From assembly GCA_038380795.1 (NCBI GenBank), contig CM076265.1:806001-870000 (forward strand): a stretch of 64,000 bases of DNA, in the 5' to 3' direction. Shown here in pieces: positions 46,641 through 57,000 of the stretch (position 1 is its first letter; every line of letters starts with the position of its first letter). The DNA is from Pyrocephalus nanus. Taxonomy: Eukaryota > Chordata > Aves > Passeriformes > Tyrannidae. The position numbers and the translations under genes were made by a program. Under the pieces are notes generated by a model, which made no database searches, was not told the origin of the DNA, and saw only the letters and a list, made by a program, of their open reading frames with translations.

Positions 46641-47599
46641 AGCAAATATTTTGTACCTATACCTTAAGGAATTGTCTTGCTACACTTCATTGGTGATTTT
46701 GTCTTAGTGAGGGGTCTATCTGGGTTCACCTAAAAAAGATACTATTCTCCAGCCTTTATTAATTCAGTAGCTTTATCATACTGTTGTTATATTTTAAAAC
46801 AAATATCCCCAAAATACATCCAGTGGTATTAAAGGAAATTTTCCTACGGTGTTACCTGGTTTTAAATACTTCACTGTTCAAATGTTCAAGTTTAAAAAAA
46901 CCCCAAACAAAACTAAATTTTGGCAGTATTAAAAGCTAAGAATAAATACATCTATGCAAATAGCTCGGCTCAGCTTTGGTATTGAAAGGTTAGGAATAGT
47001 TTTACTGTCAGTTTGAGAATCAATGTCGTGTTTCTGAAAACTCACAGAAATGTCAAGTCAGGTTGATAATTTTTGTTTTGTTTTGGTTGGGTTTGGTTTG
47101 GGTTTTGTTGTTGTTGTTGTTGTCGTTGAAGCTCCACAGTTTTGCAACTTGGGATTTTATATAGAAAAGTTTATTGAGATGGTTTTATTAAGCTCTACCT
47201 AGTTTTATTGAGGAGCAAAATAACATTTTTGGGGTGTTCATGGTTTGGTATCATATAATTATGTATCCTAAGGGCTCGCTGCCAGTTTCTATATGTGTGG
47301 TTTGTATTCTGTGGTCATGTTTCCATGGGAAAACTGTGTCCAGATGCCCTCTTTTATGTCTATTTATTTGGTTTTTCCTCTCTCCAGCCCCCGCAGCCAC
47401 CCAGGCTCAGTGTCCGGCTCCGTAGAACTGCATGGGTGGAAGAGAAATACCTTTATAAAATCAGAGGGTGGTGGGTGATCTTTGGGGCTTGTAGGCAAGA
47501 TTCCTGTGGAACAAGGGATTCAAAGGGACGGGTGTTTGGTTCCGTCCCCGTTTTGGGGCGAGTGACCCAAATGAAATAAGTGACCCAATCCGAAATAAA
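46641..47599. other. CAPRIN1-NAT10 intergenic spacer
   Basis: AT-rich spacer with simple TTTTG/TTG repeats at about 47073-47128 and no gene. It may include the most distal CAPRIN1 3' UTR. Confidence 0.6.
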
Positions 47600-47737
47600 T
47601 GAACAAAACCCAGCCGCGCTTGGGGCTGGGAGCGCGGCTGCTCCCCCTGCTCCGCTGCGGCTTTTCCCGGGCGGGACAATCACCTTGAAAATGAGAATCG
47701 CCTTTAAGAATGAGAATCGCCCCAAACACGGCGATGC

Positions 47738-47766
47738 TTTCAAATAAACAAATAAATAAACAAAGA
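47738..47766. repeat. AAAT/AAAC simple repeat
   Basis: An imperfect (AAAY)n run inside the otherwise GC-rich NAT10 promoter. Its complement-like counterpart (TTTG/TTTA)n lies on the other side of the minisatellite at 48617-48645 and 48706-48755. Confidence 0.8.
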
Positions 47767-47878
47767 GCGGCGCTCGTGCGGGCGCGCGGCGCAGGCGATC
47801 GGCGCGGGCAGCCCCGGGGGCCTCCGGCGGGTCCGCGCGCTGCCACACGTGGTGCCCGCGTGGAGCGGTGGGAGAGCC

Positions 47879-47950
47879 GGGAGCGGGACCGGGATCGGGA
47901 CCGGGACAGGGATTGGGATCGGGACAGGGACAGGGACAGGGAGCGGGACC
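47879..47950 (+). repeat. NAT10: (GGGANN)12 hexanucleotide repeat, potential RNA G-quadruplex
   Basis: Exactly twelve consecutive hexamers, each starting GGGA (GGGACC, GGGATC, GGGACA, GGGATT and GGGAGC variants). They are followed at once by GCAGCC and the NAT10 ATG at 47957. Every G-triplet is separated by a 3-nt loop, an ideal arrangement for G-quadruplexes. If transcribed, it forms the last 78 nt of the 5' UTR. No polypyrimidine tract precedes the ATG, so an intron between repeat and start codon is unlikely. Confidence 0.93.
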
Positions 47951-47956
47951 GCAGCC

Positions 47957-48064
47957 ATGCAGCGCAGGAAGGTGGACAACCGCATCCGCGTGCTGATCGA
48001 GAACGGCGTGGCCGAGCGGCAGCGCAGCCTCCTGGTGCTGGTGGGAGACCGCGGCAGGGACCAG
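47957..48064 (+). CDS. NAT10: NAT10 coding exon 1 (residues 1-36)
   Basis: Starts ATGCAGCGC and ends GACCAG|GTAACA, phase 0. It encodes MQRRKVDNRIRVLIENGVAE through GDRGRDQ. Confidence 0.96.
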
Positions 48065-51000
48065 GTAACACCGACCCGGGGGCACCGGCACGGGGAACCC
48101 ACACGGGGCTCCCTCATACCCGGCACCGGCTCCTCCCTCATCCCCGCACCCACCCGGGGCTCCCTGACCCCCGCACCCACCCGGGGCTCCCTCATCCCCA
48201 GCACCGGCTCCTCCCTGACCCCCGCACCCACCCGGGGCTCCCTGACCCCCGCACCCACCCGGGGCTCCCTCATCCCCGCACCCACCCGGGGCTCCCTCAT
48301 CCCCCGCACCCACCCGGGGCTTCCTGACCCCCGCACCGGCTCCTCCTTGACCCCCGCACCGGCTCCTCCCTGACCCCCGCACCGGCTCCTCCCTGACCCC
48401 CGCACCCACCCGGGGCTCCCTGACCCCCGCACCGGCTCCTCCCTGACCCCCGCACCGGCTCCTCCCTGACCCCCGCACCGGCTCCTCCCTGACCCCCGCA
48501 CCGGCTCCTCCCTCCTGCAGCGGGGGGTTAGGGACGCGTTTTCGAGACCCTGCCCTTACACAACGGTCTGAGAAAGCTCATGGGCATCCAATAAAACCCA
48601 GGGATGGCAAATCGGATGTGTTTATTTGTTTATTTACCTACTTACTTCAAACGGGGGGGAAATATACTAATTTTCTGGCCAGCAGGAGCCGGGACGGGCA
48701 AGTCGTGTTTGTTTATTTGTTTGTTCGTCTGTTTATTTATTCGCTTATTTACTTTAAAGTAAGGGAAAAGTATGTTTCATTTTCTGGCTGGCTGGAGCTT
48801 TTTTTTTCCCCGTCTTAAAAATGTACTTTTATCACCAATACTTTTATTTATTCCGGCCTGACTTAAAGGTCAGTTCTGTCAGAAGACAGAGTGATGGTTT
48901 TGGGCTCAAAATGTGCTTTATGCACTGAATGGGTAGCGTTGTATTGATTGCTGAACTCGCTTCATTTCGGAGACCAGACTTGTGTTTTTCGTCTGGGAGA
49001 GGGAAGAACAGCTCGGCCAACCCGTGATGTTTTAGGATAAGCCAGGCTATAGAATCACAGAATTGTTTGGGCTCTAAAAGACCCCCAAAAGTCCATCCGT
49101 TCCCCCAGCACTGCCACGCCCACCAGCAGCCAATGTCCCCAAGTGCCACATCCACACGACTTTTAAATCCCTCTGGGGATGGGGACTCCACCACCTCCCA
49201 CTGTTCCAGTGCCCAACAACCATTGTAGGGAAAAAATTTCCCCTAATATCCAATCCAAACCTCCCCTGGCACGGCTTGGAGCCGTTTCCTTTCCTCCTGT
49301 CCCTTGTTCCTGGGAGCAGAGCCCCATCCCACCCGGCTTCCCCCTCCTGGCAGAGAGTTGGATAGAATAAGGTCCCCCCTGAGCCTCCTTTTCTCCAGGC
49401 TGACAGAGGGAGCTGCTCCTGGTGCTCCAGGCCCTTCCCCAGCTCCTTTCCCATTCCTGGACGTGCTGCAGCTCTTCAGTGTCCTTCTGGAATTGAGGAG
49501 CCCACAACTGGACATGGAATTCGAGTTGTGGCCTTTGCAGCTCCCAGCACAATCCCAAGGACAATCCCTGCCCTGGCCCTGCTGCTCTTCTGTAATAACT
49601 GATAATTCAGTTATTTCCAGGATCTGGGCACATAAAATAACCTCGTTACAAAAAACCTTGGAAAATAAGGAGTTGATCAGGTGGCACTACGAGAAAGTTG
49701 TCATTAATTTACTGGTAAGGTGGATGGGTAAGGTCTGTCAGGGCATATCCCAGGTCTGCTTCTGTTCAGTTTGAAATACTGAAATATGCTGTGAAAAATC
49801 CACTGTGAGATGCAAATACCAGAAACTGTATTCAGCCTGGAATTTAGCCAGGCTAACTGTGTTTAGCCTTCTGCCAGAGCAGTTTTTAGCAGTTCTGCCA
49901 AAGAAGAGAGCTCAGGAAAATTGGTCTAAATCAATGATTGGATGCAGCCATGGGGAAGGCACAGACACACAGGTCAACCTGGGAAAACAGAGGCCACCTC
50001 CCTGACCTGTCACTGGATCCTGCTGTTTTGCACAGCAGAAAACGTGGCTATAAAATCAAATATGGACAGGTATTTTGCTCTTTGGTTCTTTAATGAGTGT
50101 TTCTGTGCCTGGCAGGTGGTGATCCTGCATCACATGCTGTCCAAAGCCACGGTGAAGGCCAGGCCCTCCGTCCTGTGGTGTTACAAAAAGGAGCTGGGCT
50201 TCAGCAGGTAAGAGAAACCTCCTGTGTTTTCTGATCCAAAACTGAATTTGGCTTCCACAATACGCTTGGCATCAGCACTTGGTACCCCTGGTTTCTTTCT
50301 GTAGCATTAACTCTAATCTGCCACCCTGGACCAATCTCTCCCTCAACTTTTTAACCTCAAGAGGCCAAAACTTGAATTCCTCACCTGTGTAACCTCAGCA
50401 ATATTCGGGACTGGGCTCTGACTTCCAGGGAGACTTGAACTAATTTTAACCTTTTTCCAAGAAAACTTCTGTGTGGTTTGGTCCTCCAGCCACAGGAAGA
50501 AGAGGATGAGGCAGCTCCAGAAGAAGATCAAGAGTGGCACTTTAAACATCAAGGATGATGACCCCTTTGAGCTGTTCATAGCAGCCACCAACATCCGCTA
50601 CTGCTACTACAACGAGACCCACAAGATCCTTGGCAACACCTTTGGCATGTGTGTCCTCCAGGTGAGGACCCCAGCTTTGGGCTCAGGAAGGACACTGCTC
50701 TGGTGTTGCTTCATTTAAATGCTGCAGGAACAGTATTGTTGCTTCTTTGCTACTTCAGTTTGACAAGTTCTGTGAGGGTGAGGTAGAAGTTCTAACAGGA
50801 CATTTGTTAATGCTGATGTTAAGTGTGAATTAAACTTAATAATATTTTTAGGTTTTCTCTGCCTTCCAGTAGGACTGAGGGACTCCAGGCAACTTCAAAA
50901 TGTTATTTATTCCTAGGATTTTGAAGCCCTGACTCCAAACCTGCTGGCCAGAACTGTGGAAACAGTGGAAGGTGGTGGGATGGTGGTGATTCTCCTGAGA

Positions 51001-54000
51001 ACCATGAACTCCCTGAAGCAGCTCTACACAATGACCATGGCACGTTCAGCGTGATGTGTCTGTTTCCTTTGCACTGTGATGATGCCAAGTGGTTGTTTAA
51101 TGCTTTTGTTATGGGCTCTGATCTCCCTTTGTGGTCTTTTCTGTTCCTTCATCCATCTCTGACTGAATGTCTCGTGCTCAGGCATTTCTGCCTTGGGATG
51201 CTGCTGGGAAGGAAGGGATTGCAAGGAAGAAACACCTGCCATTCACAAAGGAACTATGTTCTTTAGTTCCACTATAGCTTTGGAAGTGTTTATTCTGTCT
51301 GCCCATTTATCAGCAACTTAAGTTAAACAAAATAGGTTTTTTCAGTGGTCTGTGACATTGCTTGCTGAGATCAGCTTTATTTATTTATTTATTTATTATG
51401 CCTTTTTTTTTTTTTAATGCATTTAGTATTTATTATGCATTTCCAGATAGGAATTATGTTCACACTGAGTGTACTTACACCCAGAGCAGGGGCTGTTTCT
51501 GTCAGTAAGCAGTGGGTGAATTAAAGTGAGGGAATGTTATTTCTTTGCATCCCCGAGGTGTTTGATAAAATCTGGCAGAGCTGACCTTCGAGTCAGGCTG
51601 GAATAAATGAAAGTGTTGGTGGGAAAAGTACATTTTTACCAAGTGTTTGGAAAAGGTGGGTGTGCCACAACAAACAGAACCAGGATTCTGTCGGGGGCGT
51701 GCTGTGGGTGGGAAGGGAGGCTGTGATCCACAAGAGAGGCAAAGATGGATTGTGACAGGAGTCCCAGCCTTGCAGATGTCACTGTGGGGGCTGTCCCTCT
51801 CCTGAGGGAGCTTTTCTCTCTGTTTCAGGATGTTCACTCTCGGTACAGGACAGAGGCACACCAGGATGTGGTGGGGAGGTTCAATGAGAGGTGAGTTAAG
51901 GGGGGAAAGGGTCTGGGCAAGAGCAGGGGGGACATCCTGTGTTCCTCAGCATTCAGTACCTGTAGCTGTCTGTGTTTAGAAAAGAGTTTGAAATAACTAC
52001 CAGAAAGTGGAGTTTTCACTGGGCTGCCTCTGCTTTCCCGCTCAGGTTCATCCTGTCCCTGGCCTCCTGCAAGAACTGCCTGGTGATTGATGACCAGCTG
52101 AACATCCTGCCCATCTCCAGTCACGCTGCCAACATCACTCCTGTCCCCCCACAGTCCCAGGTCAGTGGGGATGTCCCCCCTTCCCCCTGGGATGAGTCAG
52201 CCTCAAGCTGGCCCAGGGTGTGTTTAAGATTTAAAGAGGAAGAATTTTCCCTTTCACCCTGATTGATATAAAATGTAATGGCCTTCCAGAGAGGAAGTGG
52301 AATGTTCTACAAAAATGACACCTGGGAGCACTGGGAGATATATTTTCTTTCCCTCTTGATTTTTTTATTGTCACAGTTGGGGTTTTTTTTGTTGTGTTTT
52401 TTTTTTGGGGTTGCTCATATTCACTGATTTTCTTGTGTTGCTGTTTTCCTTGTGAGGTGAGGCTTAATTGTGATTGCTGTTTGAGAAGCACAGAGAAATT
52501 TCAGGCTGATGGACAGTTTGGATGAGACAAATAAAAAGACTCTTTGGCAGTTGAATGGTGGGAAAACACTTTGGAAATTACTGTGTTACAAGCTTAGGAC
52601 ACAGCTGGAAACTGGCAGTTTCAGTTTCTGAATTTTGAATTTCTGAATCTGGGGAAACATTCCCAGGATATAATCCACACATACTTGCAGCACTGTTGGA
52701 AATGTATCCTGTTAGCATTTTCAGGTGTAAAACTAAAGTAAAATGGAACCAGTTTTAAACAGAAATCTTTTAGCTTTTGAACTGTGTCGTGTGGCCCAAG
52801 AAATACCAACATGGGCTCTGTCAGAGATGTAAAAACATTTTAATGGGCCACTGATTTTAAAATGTTGAAAGCCAAAACAATATCATTAGAACAATACTGA
52901 CAGAAGCACAAATGCTTCTCTGTTGGATGGGTAAAGTAGTGCTTTTGGAATTCTAAGTGGCAATAAGGAGAATCAGAAATCATTCCCATCTAAAGTTGGC
53001 TGTGTTTGTGGCTTTGAAAATCTTGCTAGTGGTTTGCAAACAGATCTGTTGCTGCTGCAGTAGTTTTTCCCCCCTACCTGGCAATATGCACAAGTATAAC
53101 AAAGATCATACAGTTTTGATACAGCCTGAAGACTGAAAAGTTAATTAAAAGTTAATTAAAGTTTCTTACCATCTACTGAAAAATCCTTTCCTTTTTCCCT
53201 CCAAGCTCGGGGAAGCCAGGATACCTCTCTCTGTGTAACCATTCTCCTGAAGATGCCTGAAAATTGAACTGTTAACTATCTGTCTATATATAAATATAAA
53301 TATATAAATATATATTTATGTATATAAACATATAAGTCTCTGTGGTTTTAGGGATTATATTCTTCTCGGGGTAACATTTTCTTTCATTCCTGTTTTTCTG
53401 CCTGACAGAAGACCTTGCAAAGGTATCACTGTGCTGAAATGCCCTTTGCTTACCCTGTTCTGGTCAATCCTGTGCTTGTAGGAAGACAGACTGCGGCCCC
53501 AGGACGTGGAGCTGAGGGAGCTGAAGGAGAGTCTGCAGGACACCCAGCCCGTGGGGGTGCTGGTGGATGGCTGTAAAACCCTGGATCAGGTCAGTGTGGG
53601 GCTGAAAGCTGAAACACTCCGTGCTTGCCAGGGCACAGCAACGGGACAGGAATGGCCATTCATGCCAGTAAAAATCAGTTATGCAGTTTAATGCCAAGTA
53701 ATGCAGTTTAAACCCAGCTGATCTCTGTTTATTTTATGTTTTCTGACCATCAGGCCAAAGCAGTTCTGAAGTTCATCGAAGCCATTTCGGAGAAGACTCT
53801 GCGCAGCACGGTGGCTCTGACAGCAGCCAGGGGACGGGGCAAATCTGCTGCCTTGGGCCTGGCTATTGCTGGAGCTGTAGCTTTTGGGTGAGTGACCCCC
53901 CTTCAGTCTCCCAGGCTTTATCTGCAGCCATTTGTTAAAAAAAAATAGTAATAAGAAAATCACAGTCTTTAAAACTCAAAATAATCACACCTAAACTGAG

Positions 54001-57000
54001 ATCAGTGTCTACAGAAATCTGCTTTATTTTGTTTATTAGGTAAAATCAACCCCTTGGAACATCCCATTTAGTATTTATATTAAATATTTGTTGGAAAAAT
54101 AGTTTAACTCTTGTTTTGTTTTTCTCTGCAGTTACTCCAACATCTTTGTCACATCCCCAAGCCCTGATAACCTTCACACGCTCTTTGAGTTCATATTTAA
54201 AGGCTTTGATGCCCTGCAGTATCAGGTAAGGGGAGCAGACTGTTTTACAATACCTTCACAGCGTTCCTCTTCAATAAGTTTTGCATCTTATCTGTGATTT
54301 TTTTACTTATATTTGCTACCAGCTTTTTTTCTAATGTTCTGCAAAAAAAAATGAGTGATAGGAGAGTTATGTTTCCTTTTCTAAGTAGGGTAAATCTGCT
54401 TCTCTGTGAAGCAGTTGATAACATTAGTAAATAATTTCTCCATTCTCAGGCCTCTGAACCTTTTATGAGTTTTTAACTGGAGTGTGAAGGAAGAGTCTCC
54501 TCTCAGTGAGCTTATTTTGCTGGCGATGGTAAATGATGTTTTTCTTAGACCTTGGCTTTAACAGTGTTTTCTTTCAGGAGCATCTGGACTATGAGATTGT
54601 TCAGTCTTTGAATCCGGAGTTTAACAAGGCAGTGGTCAGAGTGAATGTGTTCAAGGAGCACAGACAGACCATCCAGGTACCTGACCTCTTGCCTTTCTAC
54701 TTTTTATTCCTAGCTTTTTCCAGCACTGTAATTGTTTTGATTTTAGGCGTGTTCATTTTATGGGATTGTGTGAGTGTCCTAAAGGATTTTGCTTTAAGGC
54801 AAAACCTCTGGGGGAGTGACTCTCATGAAATACTTTCCTTCTTTCTGGGAATAACTCAGAGATGACAAAGCTCCCTGGTGGGAGCTGAAATAAAAGCAAA
54901 GAAGGGTGGAAGGAACAGTGAAGGAAGAGCATGTGCTTTTAGTGATTAGATTTCCTCTATTTTCATCATCTCTGCAGATAAATTTGTGTGGAACTGTGCT
55001 CAGTAAATTACTCAGTCCTTACTAGGGTAACACAAACCCTGTCCTGACTGGGTTTTCTTCATGTCTCAGTCTCTGCCTTGGTGGCTGTGGGGGGAACAAG
55101 GACAACAAACATCTTGTCAGGGCTCCAGCTTTACCAGCTCTGATGTTTCCCTGATTCCCAGAGAGGGGATGGTGCTGCTGGCAGTGACAGTGTCCTCTTT
55201 CCTTGCAGTACATCCACCCTGCTGACTCGGTGAAGCTGGGGCAGGCTGAGCTGGTTGTGATTGATGAAGCTGCTGCCATTCCCCTGCCCCTGGTGAAGAA
55301 CCTGCTGGGCCCTTACCTGGTTTTCATGGCCTCCACAATCAATGGGTAAGGCTTGAGCAGCAGCTGTGTGCCTGGGGAAGCAGCTGTGACAGTGGGGTAT
55401 TCTCTGCAGTCCTTGTTTTATTACAAACTGTTGGGTCAGGTCATGCTCATCTCGATTTGTCGTAGAAATGCTCCTTAAAACAACAAGAGGCAGTACCTGC
55501 TGCTTCCACTGTGCACTTGCACCTCTTCTGCTCTGCTGCAAGGAGCTGCAGGATTCTGCAGTTGGAGAGGGAAGAAGGGCATTTTCCTCCCACTTGGGCA
55601 AGGCTAATAAAGTGGCAGGGTCCTGCACGCTCAGGAACATCAGAAGGCAGCGATTCTCACAGATGGCTGGGGCCCTGGCAGTCCCCATGGCCCTGGAGGG
55701 CAGGCTGGGGCCGTGCTGGAGCTTCCCCTGGGTCAGGATCAGTTTGGTTCTTTGGCTCAGGACTGTGTGTGCTGCTCTGCAGGTACGAGGGCACGGGGCG
55801 CTCGCTGTCGCTGAAGCTGATCCAGCAGCTGAGGCTGCAGAGTGCCCAGAGCCAGGGCACCCTGACAGCAGAGAACAAAGCCACGGCCACTGCCAGGCTC
55901 ACCTCAGGTAGGCACTGCTGGGCTGGCTGTGTGACCGTGCCCTGGGGCATCCCGTGGGTCCGTGTGCTGGGCACCTGGGGGAAAGCAAAAAGTGCAGGAG
56001 CTCTCCTCTGCTTCTTTCCTCAAGAGTTTCAGATGAAAAGCTTTCAAGAAAAAGCTTTAATAATTTTCTAATCTGGGAGCCCTTCGAAGGACGCGGATCC
56101 TGCTGGATTCTCTGCCAGCTGTAACTTCCAGCTCTCCCTGTTCTCTGCCATCTGTTTGCAGCTCGTACCTTGCACGAGATCTCCCTCCACGAGTCCATCA
56201 GATACGCCCCCGGGGACCCTGTTGAGAAGTGGCTCAATGACCTGCTGTGTCTGGACTGTCTCAACATCACCAGGATCATCTCTGGCTGCCCACTGCCCGA
56301 GACTTGTGACCTGTATCCTCAGTCAGGTGTTTTGCCCTGATCAAAAGAAATTGCTTTTCAGTGAAGGAGGCTTTTTTAAGCTCATTGATAGTTGGTTTTC
56401 TGGCTAATGTGATAATTTTAGCATATCATCTTTTTATTAAGACCACACTCCTGGAGTTGAGCTCTCACCGCTGCCTCATGGCACTGGTGGTGTGTATTTT
56501 ACTGGGACATGACCCAGCTCCAGATTTGCTCCAGAGATAATCCCAAAACAGGGTTGCATGAAGGCAAGTGCTTGTTGGAGTTACAAAAACTTTGGCTTTG
56601 CAGATGAAGGGTGTGAAAGCTACAAACACTGCCCAGTGTCACTCATTCTTGTAGATAAGGAGCACCAGCCAGCACGTAGCCCAGATATTGAAAATGAACC
56701 CAGAAGAAGCTTTTTCCCTGTTCCCAAGGAGGTTGTTTCCTTAACCCCTGTGCTCAGATACTACGTAAACAGAGACACACTCTTCTGTTACCACAGAGCA
56801 TCCGAAGTTTTTCTGCAGAGACTGATGGCCCTCTATGTGGCTTCGCACTACAAGGTGGAGCTTGTGCTGCTTCTGTCAGAATTTCAGCTGGGGAATTTTG
56901 TGGGGGGAGCAGTGCCTGTTGTGCTGACCTGATTGAACTGTTCTCTTTGACATTTCTGAACAGCTTCTGGTGCTTCTTGCTGTGTCCTTTCTCGGAGATC

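Larger units (their letters stand above)
47600..48540 (+). promoter_or_regulatory. NAT10: CpG island and promoter region of NAT10
   Basis: CpG-rich from about 47.6 kb through the minisatellite in intron 1. There is no TATA box. A CACGTG E-box at 47846-47851 lies 111 bp before the start codon, fitting a growth-regulated ribosome-biogenesis gene. A 13-nt word (AATGAGAATCGCC) is duplicated at 47690-47702 and 47709-47721. The transcription start was not located. Confidence 0.75.
48065..50115 (+). other. NAT10: NAT10 intron 1
   Basis: Dominated by repeats: minisatellite, tandem duplication and the antisense CR1. The remaining 500 bp up to the acceptor CTGGCAG show nothing recognisable. Confidence 0.85.

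Noticed and set aside
47453..48501. Long minus-strand open frames (341 and 253 codons, Gly/Arg/Ala-rich) over NAT10 intron 1
   Set aside because: They are translations of the GC-rich minisatellite; several overlapping frames are open at once and none resembles a known protein.
49074..49774. Several 90-156-codon open frames near 49.1-49.8 kb
   Set aside because: They derive from the antisense CR1 in NAT10 intron 1 and have no gene-like structure.
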